The notes below the pieces were generated by a model. The model searched no databases, was not told the DNA's origin, and saw only the letters and a program-made list of their open reading frames with translations. From assembly GCF_900188165.1 (NCBI RefSeq), contig NZ_FZOS01000016.1, positions 1 to 64,000 of the forward strand: 64,000 bases of DNA, given 5' to 3'. Within the stretch, counting starts at the first letter, position 1; each line of letters begins with the position of its first letter. Made by a program: the position numbers and the translations under genes. Source of the DNA: Edaphosphingomonas laterariae. Its GTDB lineage: Bacteria; Pseudomonadota; Alphaproteobacteria; Sphingomonadales; Sphingomonadaceae. Shown one piece after another: positions 47,276 to 56,154 of this stretch.

Positions 47276-47668
47276 TTATTTCGGCTTTGCGGCGGTCGCC
47301 GGCTTGGCCGGGGGCATCCTGCACTGGGGAAGTTTCAGCTGCGCTAGATCCTTGCACGGGCGCACCTGCACCGATCCGTCCGGGCCGATGAATACGGCCT
47401 TGTCGCCGCCGGGATTGCAGCGCGCCGTCCACATCACGAGATTCTTGTAGGTCTGCTGCTTCGCGCTCCATTCCACGCGCTTGCAATATTGGCCGGAATC
47501 GAGAACCGCGCGGCGCAGCGCGGCGTTGCGCTGTAGGTCGGTCAACGCGGCCAGCCGATCGCTATAGGGGTTGGCTTGCGGCTTGGGCTGGGCGAGCACG
47601 GGGCTGGCCATGGTCGCGGCGATCAGCGCGGCCAGAAGCAGGCGGGGGGCGGGCATCGATTTCTCCAT
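47276..47668 (-). CDS. Periplasmic hypothetical protein
   Basis: 130 aa. Signal peptide (RLLLAALIAATMASPVLAQ). Mature part about 105 aa with four cysteines (QYCKRV, TARCNPGG, VRPCKDL, LPQCRM), probably two disulfides, and a proline/alanine/lysine-rich tail. No known family recognised. It lies 11 bp downstream of the CoxE-like VWA gene on the same strand, and converges on the hydrolase. Confidence 0.7.
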   Translation of the reverse strand: MEKSMPAPRLLLAALIAATMASPVLAQPKPQANPYSDRLAALTDLQRNAALRRAVLDSGQYCKRVEWSAKQQTYKNLVMWTARCNPGGDKAVFIGPDGSVQVRPCKDLAQLKLPQCRMPPAKPATAAKPK

Positions 47669-47679
47669 CGGGAAAGGGC

Positions 47680-48858
47680 TCAGACCTTGCGGCTCAGCGT
47701 GCGCATCGCATCGTCCAGCCCGTCCAGGGTGAGCGGATACATGCGTTCATTCATCAGTTCGCGGATCAGCCGGGTCGACTGCGAATAGCCCCAATGCTCC
47801 TCCGGCGTCGGGTTCAGCCAGGCCGCCGCCGGATAGGTGTTGGTGATGCGCTGCATCCACACATAGCCGGGTTCGTCATTATGATGTTCCACCGATCCGC
47901 CGGGATGGGTGATCTCATAAGGGCTCATCGCCGCATCGCCGACAAAGACGAGCTTATAGTCGTGCCCATATTTGTGCAGGATATCCCAGGTGGGCGTGCG
48001 TTCGGCGAAGCGACGGCGATTATCCTGCCACACGCCTTCGTAGAGGCAGTTGTGGAAATAGAAGAATTCGAGATTCTTGAACTCCGCCGTGGCGGCTGAA
48101 AACAGCTCCTCGCACAGCTTGATATATGGGTCCATCGACCCGCCGACATCGAGGAACAGCAGCAGCTTCACCGCATTGTGCCGTTCGGGCCGCATCTGCA
48201 CGTCCAGCCAGCCCTTCCGCGCGGTGCCGTTGATCGTGGCGTCGATATCCAGTTCGTCGGCCGCCCCTTCGCGGGCGAAGCGGCGCAGCCGGCGCAGCGC
48301 GACCTTGATGTTGCGCGTGCCCAGTTCCCTGGTGGAATCGAGATTACGGAATTCGCGCTTGTCCCACACCTTCACCGCGCGCTTGTGCCGGCTTTCGCCG
48401 CCGATCCGTACGCCTTCGGGATTGTAGCCGCTATTGCCGAAGGGCGATGTGCCGCCGGTGCCGATCCACTTGTTGCCGCCCTGGTGTCGGCCCTGCTGTT
48501 CTTCGAGACGCTTCTTCAGCGTCGCCATGATTTCCTCCCACGATCCGAGCGATTTGATCTCCTCCATCTGCTCGGGCGTCAGGTACAGCTCGGCCACCTT
48601 GCGCAGCCATTCCTCGGGCAGTTCGGCCTCGGCCGTGCCATAGCTGCCCTCGATTCCCTTGAAGACCTTGGCGAACACCTGGTCGAACCGATCGAGCAGC
48701 CCTTCGTCCTTCACGAAGATCGCGCGGGAGAGATAATAGAACTCCTCTGGCCGCCGTTCGATCACGTCGCGGTCCAGCGCTTCCAGCAACACCAGATGCT
48801 CCTTGATGGAGGCGGGGATGCCGGCGCTGCGCAGCTCATCGAGGAAGGAAAGGAACAT
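47680..48858 (-). CDS. CoxE-like VWA-domain protein
   Basis: 392 aa from ATG 48858 (MFLSFLDELRSAGIPASIKEHL), preceded by a GAAAGG-type site; upstream frame is discarded. The N-terminal helical CoxE region (residues 1-200) is followed by a von Willebrand A domain with LLLFLDVGGSMDPYI. The metal-site DxSxS reads D-V-G-G-S, so the first serine is glycine. CoxE-type proteins normally work with a MoxR AAA+ ATPase as a metal-insertion or remodelling pair; none is adjacent. Role unknown. Confidence 0.82.
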   Translation of the reverse strand: MFLSFLDELRSAGIPASIKEHLVLLEALDRDVIERRPEEFYYLSRAIFVKDEGLLDRFDQVFAKVFKGIEGSYGTAEAELPEEWLRKVAELYLTPEQMEEIKSLGSWEEIMATLKKRLEEQQGRHQGGNKWIGTGGTSPFGNSGYNPEGVRIGGESRHKRAVKVWDKREFRNLDSTRELGTRNIKVALRRLRRFAREGAADELDIDATINGTARKGWLDVQMRPERHNAVKLLLFLDVGGSMDPYIKLCEELFSAATAEFKNLEFFYFHNCLYEGVWQDNRRRFAERTPTWDILHKYGHDYKLVFVGDAAMSPYEITHPGGSVEHHNDEPGYVWMQRITNTYPAAAWLNPTPEEHWGYSQSTRLIRELMNERMYPLTLDGLDDAMRTLSRKV

Positions 48859-49000
48859 GGGGCCTAGCCTTGCCGTGGCGGCGGGCGATGGACAAGCGAA
48901 ACCCGCATCGGCCTTCACCATGGATTTACCATCGCCGCGCATAGATTGTTGCATTGCGTCAATGATCGTTCATTGTGGCGATGGGGGGAGTAAGCCACTG

Positions 49001-50386
49001 GTGATATTGGGAACGGACGAGCATTTGGCGCGGCTGGGCGAGCAGTGCGGCGATTTCGCGTTGCAATGCAGCGACGTCGCCGGTTTCGTTTCCCAGGTGA
49101 ACCAGCGGATCGAGGACGATCATGGCCGGCTGGAAACGCTGCGCGACAGCGTGGCGCGGCTCTCGATGCTGCAGGGCGAGGCGCACGACGCCGCGACCGA
49201 GATCCGCGAGGTGGCCGAACGCGCGACCGGCCTGATCAGCGACAGCCATGGTGCGGTGATCGACGCGCTGGGCGAAATCGGCGGGCTGATCGACGATGTC
49301 GTCCGCATCGGTGACGAACTGGCGGGCTTCACCCAGGCGATCGAGCATGTCGCGGCGGTATCCGGCAAGCTCGACGCGATCGCGCGGCAGACCGGCATTC
49401 TGGCGATCAACGCGACGATCGAAGCGGCGCGGGCAGGGGAGTCGGCCAGTGGCTTCGCCGCCGTCGCGGGCGAGGTGAAACGGCTCGCCGGCAGCGCGCG
49501 GGAAGCGACGGCCAGCGTGCGCGGCAGCATCGAACGGCTGGATCGCAGCGCCTGGCGGGTGATCGGCGACATGCAGGCGAGTGCGGAACGCGGCCGCGCG
49601 GCGCGCAGCCGGGCGGGCGAGATCAGCGGTACGCTGGAGAGGATCGCGGCGCTCGTCACCCAGTTCGACCAGCAATCGGCGGCGATTGCCCGCGCGGGCG
49701 AGGATGTGACGCGCCACGTGGCGACGCTGGACGACGGCCTTGGCGCCTTCCTGATGCGTGGCACCGAAAACGCGGCCGAGCTTGCGCGCACCCGCCAGCG
49801 GCTGGACGACCTGGAATCAGCTTCGAACCGGATGCTCGATCAGGTGGCGCATAGTGGCATCGCGACGCCGGACCGGCGCTTCATCGATCTGGCGCTGGAC
49901 GAAGCGGCGCATGCCGGCCGGCTGATCGCGGACGCGCTGGCTGCCGGGCGGCTGGCGGAAGCGGACCTGTTCGACACCGGCTATCGCGCCGTGCCGGACA
50001 GCGATCCACCGCAATTCCTCACCGGCTTCGTGCCCTTCGCCGATCGCGAGCTGCGGCCGCTGCTGGACGCCGCCACGGCCCGCGATCCCGCGATCGTCGG
50101 CTGCTGCCTGATCGATCGCAACGGCCACCTGCCCACCCATATCAGCGCGCGCTCCGAACCACAGCGGCCGGGCGATCGCATCTGGAATGCGGAACATGCC
50201 CGCAACCGCCAGATCTTCATGGACCGCCAGACCCGTGACGCGCTCGACCGCGAGGGCGACTGGTTTCTCTATACCTATCGCCAGGATCTTGGCGAAGGCC
50301 GCTACCGCCCCTTGCGCAGCGTGTTCGTGCCGCTGGTCTTCGCAGGCCGGCGCTGGGGCTGTTATGAACTGGGCTATCTGATCTAG
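49001..50386 (+). CDS. Soluble methyl-accepting chemotaxis-type receptor
   Basis: 461 aa from GTG 49001, which has GGGGGGAG upstream; ATG 48962 is an alternative start. No membrane segment. The signalling hairpin is at about residues 100-185: IARQTGILAINATIEAARAGESASGFAAVAGEVKRLAGSAREAT, the MCP-signal tip. The C-terminal 150 residues resemble a sensor region (LIDRNGHLPTHI, RNRQIFMDRQTRDAL, FLYTYRQDLGEG, VFVPLVFAGRRWGCYELGY), as in sphingomonad cytosolic receptors. The receptor and sensor halves are reversed compared with E. coli. No che genes are adjacent. Confidence 0.85.
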   Translation: MILGTDEHLARLGEQCGDFALQCSDVAGFVSQVNQRIEDDHGRLETLRDSVARLSMLQGEAHDAATEIREVAERATGLISDSHGAVIDALGEIGGLIDDVVRIGDELAGFTQAIEHVAAVSGKLDAIARQTGILAINATIEAARAGESASGFAAVAGEVKRLAGSAREATASVRGSIERLDRSAWRVIGDMQASAERGRAARSRAGEISGTLERIAALVTQFDQQSAAIARAGEDVTRHVATLDDGLGAFLMRGTENAAELARTRQRLDDLESASNRMLDQVAHSGIATPDRRFIDLALDEAAHAGRLIADALAAGRLAEADLFDTGYRAVPDSDPPQFLTGFVPFADRELRPLLDAATARDPAIVGCCLIDRNGHLPTHISARSEPQRPGDRIWNAEHARNRQIFMDRQTRDALDREGDWFLYTYRQDLGEGRYRPLRSVFVPLVFAGRRWGCYELGYLI

Positions 50387-50455
50387 CGGACCTTGCCGGT
50401 CAGGGCGATTGGTCGCATGTCCGAAATGTACGATATAGCAGAGCTTTAGCGCGTT

Positions 50456-51097
50456 TTATTCGATGCAATCGGTCCGAACGCCACGCGCACGCGCGACGCC
50501 GTTCAGCACGATCTCGCTGATCGCGTCCACCACATCCTCGTCCGAGGCGGCGGTGCTGACGAGCATGCGGAACATCACCGCGCCCACGGCGATGTCGAAC
50601 AGGGCGTCGGCGTCGATCGTGTCGCGCACCATGCCCAGCGCCTTGCCCCTGGCGATCACGGTGCGCAGGTCGGCCCGGGCCTGATCTTCCAGCGGGATGT
50701 GGAGTTCCTCGCGCAGCGCGGGTTCGCGCTGATAGGCCACGATCATGCCGATCGCCGCCGCGCCGATATCGGGCTGGCCATAACGATCGTGGAGCTGGCG
50801 GACGAGCGCGCGGACCTGCCCCTCTATGCCTTCGCTGGCGATCACGTCGGGCAGATGACCGCCGCCGCCATTGGCGATCTCGCTGGTGAGATGCGCCTTG
50901 GACGGCCAGCGCCGATAGATGGAGACGCGCGATATGCCCGTCGCCTGGGCGATCGCCTCGAAGCTCAGCGCATCGAAGCCGCGCGTGGCGAGGATGTGGC
51001 GCGCGGCATCCAGGATCGCCGCGTCGGCGCGCGCGTCGCGCGGGCGGCCGCGCGCGCGCGGTTCGCCGCCATCGTCGGAAGGGGAGGCCGTCGCCAT
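50456..51097 (-). CDS. TetR-family transcriptional regulator
   Basis: 213 aa. N-terminal helix-turn-helix: ILATRGFDALSFEAIAQATGISRVSIYRRWPSKAHL, matching TetR. The C-terminal domain (residues 80-205) resembles the TetR_C_16/ TetR_C_11 group. An Arg/Asp-rich start precedes the HTH. It is transcribed in the same direction as the flavin monooxygenase, 57 bp downstream of it, so it probably regulates the divergent 51.1-55.2 kb catabolic locus. Ligand unknown. Confidence 0.88.
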   Translation of the reverse strand: MATASPSDDGGEPRARGRPRDARADAAILDAARHILATRGFDALSFEAIAQATGISRVSIYRRWPSKAHLTSEIANGGGGHLPDVIASEGIEGQVRALVRQLHDRYGQPDIGAAAIGMIVAYQREPALREELHIPLEDQARADLRTVIARGKALGMVRDTIDADALFDIAVGAVMFRMLVSTAASDEDVVDAISEIVLNGVARARGVRTDCIE

Positions 51098-51154
51098 GGC
51101 GCCAGCCCTAGCCCCGTCCGGCGGGTGGAGGCAAATCCGGTGGCAGGCGCCGGG

Positions 51155-52318
51155 TCAGGCCGCCTTCTCCCCGGCGGCGCTGTCCGCCGCATGCTTGGCG
51201 AAGGCCTTCTGGTTCGCGGTCATGATCGTTTCGATGAAACCGTCGCGCTGTTCGCGGCACCAGTCGAAGCTCCTGGTCCGCGCGACATTGTCGCCATTCA
51301 CCTCGGGCAGAACATAGCGCGCGAACATTTCGAGCGAGCGCTTGAGATCGGCCGGCGCCGCCCAGTTCTTTTCCAGCAGCAGCAGGCAGCCGAAATCGGG
51401 CACCTTCTGTTCGAGCCGGCGGATCTGGGCGACGGCATCGTCGGGGGTGCCGACCACGATTTCCTGCCGTTCGATCAGGTCTTCGAGCGTGTGGTGCGCG
51501 GGGGAATCGGGCAGCTGTTCGGACTGGTTCTTGATGTAGCGCAGATAGCGTTCATAGCCGGCGCGCACCTGATCCATCGCCTTGTCGCGGGTTTCGGCGA
51601 TGTGCATTTCGGTCGCGCAGCGGATGCGCGCGGGCGACATCGTGCGGCCCAGCTTGGCCGAGCTTTCCTGCGCGATCTTCCAGTTGGTCGAAAGCGCGTC
51701 GAAGCCCTGATACATGGTCGATGCAAGGCACAGCATGCCCGCATCATATTTCGCCGCCAGCGTGCCGCCATTGGGCGAGAAGGTGGAAGCGACGCACAGT
51801 TCGAGATCGCGATTATAGGGTAGGAGCTGGCAGTGCGCCTCGCGCAGATCGTACCAGCTCGATTTCTGCGTCACCCATTCGCCGGCGAGCAGGCGGGTGA
51901 TCAGATCCAGCCCCTCGTCCAGCTTGCCGCGCGATTCCACCGCATCGAGGCCGAGCATGTGGGCGTCGGACACCAGCAGGCCGGGGCCGGCGCCGAAGAT
52001 CAGGCGGCCATAGGTCAGATGGTCGAGCTGGGCGATGCGGTTCGCCGTCATCAGCGGGTTGTGATAGGGCAGCGAAACCACGCCGGTGCCGAGCTTGATC
52101 CGCTTGGTCCGCTGCGCGGCCGCCGCGATCATCAGTTCGGGCGACGCCGACAGCTCGTAACCGCCGCTGTGATGTTCGCCGTACCAGATTTCCTCGAAGC
52201 CGAGATTCTCGATGTCGACCGCGAGCTGCAGGTCGCGCTCCAGCGCCAAGGTCGGGCTTTCGTCCAGCGGGTGGAAGGGCGCCAGGAACACGCCGGCCCT
52301 CAGCTTCACCTTACGCAT
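51155..52318 (-). CDS. LLM-class (luciferase-like) flavin-dependent monooxygenase, LimB-like
   Basis: 387 aa. Bacterial-luciferase fold: GVFLAPFHP, GFEEIWYGEHHSGGYELSASPELMIAAAAQRTKRIKLGTGVVSLPYHNPLMTANRI, LDHLTYGRLIFGAGPG and a VGTPDDAVAQIR motif. From memory the text is close to limonene 1,2-monooxygenase LimB of Rhodococcus, which is also about 387 aa. It would use FMNH2 from a separate reductase; an FMN reductase is at 56446. It is divergent from the dehydrogenase-cupin-MFS operon, suggesting oxidation of a terpenoid or similar ring. Substrate inferred. Confidence 0.88.
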   Translation of the reverse strand: MRKVKLRAGVFLAPFHPLDESPTLALERDLQLAVDIENLGFEEIWYGEHHSGGYELSASPELMIAAAAQRTKRIKLGTGVVSLPYHNPLMTANRIAQLDHLTYGRLIFGAGPGLLVSDAHMLGLDAVESRGKLDEGLDLITRLLAGEWVTQKSSWYDLREAHCQLLPYNRDLELCVASTFSPNGGTLAAKYDAGMLCLASTMYQGFDALSTNWKIAQESSAKLGRTMSPARIRCATEMHIAETRDKAMDQVRAGYERYLRYIKNQSEQLPDSPAHHTLEDLIERQEIVVGTPDDAVAQIRRLEQKVPDFGCLLLLEKNWAAPADLKRSLEMFARYVLPEVNGDNVARTRSFDWCREQRDGFIETIMTANQKAFAKHAADSAAGEKAA

Positions 52319-52360
52319 CGTCTCTCCTCCGGTTTTTCTTGATTCGGTTTCACGATATTA

Positions 52361-52380
52361 TTTACGTTACATACTGTAAA
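52361..52380. promoter_or_regulatory. Imperfect palindrome in the divergent promoter (TetR operator candidate)
   Basis: TTTAC (52361-52365) and GTAAA (52376-52380) flank a 10-nt centre with further partial symmetry, in the AT-rich gap between the monooxygenase and the dehydrogenase. Well placed for the TetR protein encoded at 50456. Confidence 0.4.
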
Positions 52381-52466
52381 TATAATTTGCCGAAGCTTGA
52401 AAATCGTGGAATCCTTCGCCCCGATACCGATCCTGCGGCACAGCGGGACGAGCGAGGAGAGAGCCC

Positions 52467-53501
52467 TTGAAGGCAGCCAATTATGTCGATCCCGGCAAGA
52501 TCGAGATGCGCGTCGATGCGACGCGCCCCGTGCCCGCGCCAGGCGAGGTTCTGGTCGCGGTCGAGGCTTGCGGCATCTGCGGATCGGACCTCCACATGTA
52601 TCGCAACAACACGTCGCGCGATCACCTCGCCCGCAAGACGCCCGAAGGCTATGAGGTGCCCGGCCACGAATTTGCCGGCCGCATCGCCGAACTGGGCGAA
52701 GGGGTGACAGGCTGGGCCGTGGGCGAACGCGTGGTCGGCGTCACCGGCTTCGGCGGCGGCATGGCCGATTATGTGACGGTGCCGGTCAATCCCTTTCAGC
52801 TGGTGCGGATGCCGGACGGGGTGAGCTTCGTCGAGGCGGCGACGACCGAGCCGATGGCCGATGGCCTGCAGATGGTGCGCAAGGCAGAGATCCGGCCGGG
52901 CGAGAATGTCGTCGTCTTCGGCGTCGGCATCATCGGCCTCGGCGTCATTCAGGCGATCCGCGCGCAGGCGATCGACGCGGGCCGCATCGTCGCGATCGAC
53001 GTGCAGCAGGCGCGGCTGGAAAAGGCGTTGGAAATCGGCGCGACCGATGTGGTCAATGCCCGCGATGGCGATGTGTTCGCGGCGGTGGCGGCGATCTGCG
53101 GGCGCGAGGAAAGCTATCGCGGCGTTTCGGCAAACGTGCCGGTGATCTTCGATTGCGCGGGCTATATCGCCCACATGTCCGGGCCACCGCCGCTCGAAAC
53201 CGCGCTCCGGCTCGTCTCGCTCACTGGCGGGCGGATCATCTGCTTCGGCGCGTTCGAAGGGCCGATGACGATCGACATGATGCCGATCATCCACAAGGAG
53301 CCGGTGATCATGGGATCGAACGGCTACGCGCCCGAGGAGCTGGTTCAGGCGCTGGAACTGATGCGGGACGGCAAGGTCGATCGCAACACTTTGATCTCCC
53401 ACAGCTATCCGCTCGATGCGATTTCCGATGCGTTCGAAATGCAATGCCAGCCCCAGGCGGTGAAGGTGATGCTCGACATTCGCGAACAGGTGGCGGCGTG
53501 A
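52467..53501 (+). CDS. Zinc-type alcohol/polyol dehydrogenase (MDR family)
   Basis: 344 aa. GroES-like domain with catalytic zinc ligands in GICGSD (Cys), GHEFAGRI (His-Glu). NAD(P)-binding motif VFGVGIIGLGVIQAIRA. The four-cysteine structural zinc lobe of classic ADHs is absent: the segment reads GVTGFGGGMADYV. Closest to the sorbitol/threonine dehydrogenase branch. It should oxidise an alcohol made by the divergent monooxygenase pathway. GTG of the next gene overlaps its stop (GTGA). Confidence 0.9.
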   Translation: MKAANYVDPGKIEMRVDATRPVPAPGEVLVAVEACGICGSDLHMYRNNTSRDHLARKTPEGYEVPGHEFAGRIAELGEGVTGWAVGERVVGVTGFGGGMADYVTVPVNPFQLVRMPDGVSFVEAATTEPMADGLQMVRKAEIRPGENVVVFGVGIIGLGVIQAIRAQAIDAGRIVAIDVQQARLEKALEIGATDVVNARDGDVFAAVAAICGREESYRGVSANVPVIFDCAGYIAHMSGPPPLETALRLVSLTGGRIICFGAFEGPMTIDMMPIIHKEPVIMGSNGYAPEELVQALELMRDGKVDRNTLISHSYPLDAISDAFEMQCQPQAVKVMLDIREQVAA

Positions 53502-53944
53502 AGCGCATCGTCACCACCGAAGGCGCGGACGGGCGTTCGCGCATTCTGGTCGAAGCCGATGTGCCGCCCTTTGGGCTCGTCTGGGAATCGGATCCCGCCA
53601 ACTGGCTGGGCAGCGAGCCGGACGGCAGCCGGGATACGCTGGAATTCCGGCCCGGCGGCCTTTCCGCCCGCCATATCGAAATTCCCCCCGATGCCGTGAT
53701 GGCCGAATATTTGAAGCAGGGCATTCCCGGCCTTGATGCCAACGGTTTCCACCGTACCCCGACGCTCGATTATCTCATCCTGCTCGAAGGGCGGTTGGTG
53801 CTCGAACTCGATGAAGGCCGGGCCGAACTGAAGGCCGGCGATGTCGTCGTCCAGCGCGGCACCAACCATGCCTGGCGCAACCCGGAAGCCACGCCGGCGC
53901 GTTGCCTAGCCATCATGCATTGCCGGCCGGAGACCGCGGCGTGA
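53498..53944 (+). CDS. Cupin-domain protein
   Basis: 148 aa from GTG 53498, overlapping the dehydrogenase stop. One cupin domain is visible: FHRTPTLDYLILLEGRLVLELDEGRAELKAGDVVVQRGTNHAWRN. The second motif has G-x5-N-H-x3-N, while the first has only one His, so the metal site may be incomplete. N-terminal 60 residues are unlike cupins. Small cupins near oxidative operons often bind or turn over pathway intermediates. Coupled to the MFS gene by a second GTGA overlap. Confidence 0.82.
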   Translation: MKRIVTTEGADGRSRILVEADVPPFGLVWESDPANWLGSEPDGSRDTLEFRPGGLSARHIEIPPDAVMAEYLKQGIPGLDANGFHRTPTLDYLILLEGRLVLELDEGRAELKAGDVVVQRGTNHAWRNPEATPARCLAIMHCRPETAA

Positions 53945-55200
53945 GCGCCGATGGCGCGCGGTTCCTCGGGCCGCGCATGGTCGCCCTTGCGTTCATCGCG
54001 CAGAGCGTGGCGATCGGCCCGACTTATGGCGCGTTCGGGCCGCTCGTCGGCGAATTCGAACGCGCCTTCGGCATGTCGCGGGCGATGGTTTCGCTGCCTC
54101 TGTCGCTGGTCGTGCTCGCCACTGGCCTGCTCGCCCCGGTGATCGGCAAGTTCGTCGATCGCGTCACCATCCGCCGCACCATGATGCTGGGCGCGGTGTT
54201 GTTGACGCTCGGCTATGGTGCGCTCGCCATGGCCACCTCCGGCACGCAGGTGCTGGCGATTTACGGACTGATGATCGGGCCGGGCGTGGCCTTTCTCGGC
54301 ATGCTGCCCAGCGCCACGCTGGTCACCAACTGGTATGCCGAACGGCAGGGGCGGATGATCGGCATCGTCCAGATGCCGCTGATGGTGATGCTGGTGCCGT
54401 TGGCGGTGGCCTGGGTGCTGCCAGCCCTCGGTTTCCACCGCGTGCTCCTCCTTCTGGCGGCGGTGCACGCGCTGGTTCTGCCGGTCCTGCTGTTCGTCAT
54501 CGACCGGCCCGAAAAAGTGGGGCAGCAGGCCTTTGGCGAAGATGCGCGGCGCACGCCTGACGCGGCGGCGGATGCCACGGTGATGCCGATGCTCCAGCTG
54601 CTCGCCATGCCGGCTTTCCTGCTGATCGTGCTGGGTTCGGCGCTGGCCGTCGGCGCGGGCGTCACCAAATCGGTCCACCTCGTCCCGCTCGTCACCGAAC
54701 GCGGCTGGAGCCTCGAACAGGCGGCGCTGCTCGCGTCGATTTCGGGTGGCACCGGCATTGCCGGATCGCTGCTGTTCGGCTGGCTGGCCGATCGCTGGGG
54801 CGGCGGCGGCGCGCTGATCGCCAATTGCGTGATCCAAGGCATCGTCTGGATGATCCTGATCCTGCCCGTGGGCTTCGGCGTGCTGGTGTTCGATGCGGTC
54901 GTCATCGGCATGTGCGGCGGCGGCTTCATCGCAGCCAAGGCGGTGCTGGTGAACCACCTGTTCGGCCGTCGGTCGTTCGCTCAGGTGATGGGACTGTCGG
55001 GAATATTGACGGTGCCATTTCTCTTCGGAATGTCGCCGCTTGCCGGCTGGTTGCGGGACTGGACGGGCAATTACGGCCTGGCGGTGGCCACGCATATCGC
55101 GGGTTTCGCGGTGGCGACGCTCTGTTTTGCTGCGGCTGCGTTACTCGTCCGGCGCAATCATCGCCGTCCGATGGCCGGCGCCGTTGCAGAGGGCGCCTGA
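53941..55200 (+). CDS. MFS transporter (OxlT/OFA-like)
   Basis: 419 aa from GTG 53941, which overlaps the cupin stop by 4 bp. Twelve hydrophobic helices. The N-terminus QSVAIGPTYGAFGPLVGEFERAFGMSRAMVSLPLSLVVLATGLLAPVIGKFVDRVTIRRTM carries the loop 2-3 GKFVDRVTIRR motif of OFA/carboxylate MFS proteins. Likely uptake of the substrate of this catabolic locus. Last gene of the dehydrogenase-cupin-MFS operon. Confidence 0.88.
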   Translation: MSADGARFLGPRMVALAFIAQSVAIGPTYGAFGPLVGEFERAFGMSRAMVSLPLSLVVLATGLLAPVIGKFVDRVTIRRTMMLGAVLLTLGYGALAMATSGTQVLAIYGLMIGPGVAFLGMLPSATLVTNWYAERQGRMIGIVQMPLMVMLVPLAVAWVLPALGFHRVLLLLAAVHALVLPVLLFVIDRPEKVGQQAFGEDARRTPDAAADATVMPMLQLLAMPAFLLIVLGSALAVGAGVTKSVHLVPLVTERGWSLEQAALLASISGGTGIAGSLLFGWLADRWGGGGALIANCVIQGIVWMILILPVGFGVLVFDAVVIGMCGGGFIAAKAVLVNHLFGRRSFAQVMGLSGILTVPFLFGMSPLAGWLRDWTGNYGLAVATHIAGFAVATLCFAAAALLVRRNHRRPMAGAVAEGA

Positions 55201-55294
55201 TTCCGTCGGAATATTTTACGAACCGCTAACCATCGATATAGGGCGCTTGTCGTGTTGCGACGCAAAACGGGGGTTTTTCGACCAAATTTCAATC

Positions 55295-55310
55295 TGGCAC
55301 GCGAATTGCT
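55295..55310 (+). promoter_or_regulatory. Perfect sigma-54 (-24/-12) promoter
   Basis: TGGCACG-N4-TTGCT matches the RpoN consensus at every defined position. It lies 48 bp upstream of the PEP-CTERM start at 55358; transcription should begin about 55320. Confidence 0.85.
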
Positions 55311-55357
55311 TATTGATTGGCTGTCCGGCGTCGTGGGGACGCAAAGTTTTAAAAGGG

Positions 55358-56023
55358 ATGGCTGTTATGGTGCGTAAACTTCTTCTCGGTGTCGCCGCTG
55401 CGGTGCTGATGGCCGGCTCGGCCAATGCGTCGCTGATCGTCAACGGCAGCTTCGAAACCGGCACCACCAACCCGGCTTCGGGCGGCTTCTCGACGCTCGC
55501 TTCGGGCGACAGCACGATCACCGGCTGGACGGTCAGCAGCGGTTCGGTTGACTGGATCAACGGCTATTGGGATGCCTTCGATGGCACGCACAGCGTCGAT
55601 CTGGCCGGCAGCGTGCCCGGCGCGATCGAACAGACCTTCGCCACCGTCGCGGGCCAGACCTATACGGTCGACTATTATCTGTCGGGCAACCCCGATGGCG
55701 GCGATATCGCCAAGCAGGGCCTGGTTGCCGCGATCAACGGCGCGACGATCTTCGCCAGCGACACGATCCTGGGCATCAAGGCGCCCGCGCATGACGACAT
55801 GCAGTATCTGAAGAACACCTTCCAGTTCACGGCGACCGGCAGCAGCACCACGCTGCAATTCTCGTCGAACCCGACGGAAGGCGCCTATGGTGCGGTGCTC
55901 GACATGGTGACGGTGAATGCCGTTCCGGAACCGACGACCTGGGCGATGATGCTGGTCGGCTTCGGCGTGGTCGGCGCCTCGATGCGCCGCCGCGTTGCCT
56001 ATCGTCCGGCGCAGGTCGCCTGA
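55358..56023 (+). CDS. PEPxxWA-CTERM protein with choice-of-anchor C-type domain
   Basis: 221 aa from ATG 55358; ATG 55367 (MVRKLLLGV) is equally possible. Signal peptide LLLGVAAAVLMAGSANA. The mature domain begins SLIVNGSFETG and contains WTVSSGSVDWINGYWDAFDGTHSVDLAG and AIEQTFATVAGQTYTVDYYLSGNP, the pattern of choice-of-anchor C / DUF642-like carbohydrate-binding sandwiches. The tail is VPEPTTWAMML, hydrophobic, MRRR. A perfect sigma-54 promoter precedes it and a terminator follows. Probably a surface or exopolysaccharide-associated protein. Confidence 0.87.
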   Translation: MAVMVRKLLLGVAAAVLMAGSANASLIVNGSFETGTTNPASGGFSTLASGDSTITGWTVSSGSVDWINGYWDAFDGTHSVDLAGSVPGAIEQTFATVAGQTYTVDYYLSGNPDGGDIAKQGLVAAINGATIFASDTILGIKAPAHDDMQYLKNTFQFTATGSSTTLQFSSNPTEGAYGAVLDMVTVNAVPEPTTWAMMLVGFGVVGASMRRRVAYRPAQVA

Positions 56024-56052
56024 CACCACGGTTCATTACCGTTCAAAGCAGG

Positions 56053-56084
56053 ATGCCGTCGATCGCAAGATCGGCGGCATTTTG
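56053..56084 (+). terminator. Rho-independent terminator
   Basis: 12-bp arms with one wobble pair (56053-56064 and 56069-56080), GCAA tetraloop, followed by TTTT. Ends the PEP-CTERM transcript. Confidence 0.8.
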
Positions 56085-56096
56085 CGTTATGGGTCG

Positions 56097-56121
56097 GGAA
56101 CGATCGGTGGGCAGGTTCGTT
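56097..56121 (+). promoter_or_regulatory. EcfG-type general-stress promoter
   Basis: GGAAC (56097-56101), 16 bp, CGTT (56118-56121): the consensus of the alphaproteobacterial general-stress sigma factor EcfG. It lies 34 bp before the small envelope protein gene. Confidence 0.6.
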
Positions 56122-56154
56122 CAGGAGGTTTCAGAGTTAACCGGAGGGCTATCC

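Noticed and set aside
56071-56088. Sigma-54-like GG/GC pair before the small envelope gene
   Set aside because: Core spacing is one base short and the region is the terminator of the previous gene; the EcfG-type match explains the promoter better.
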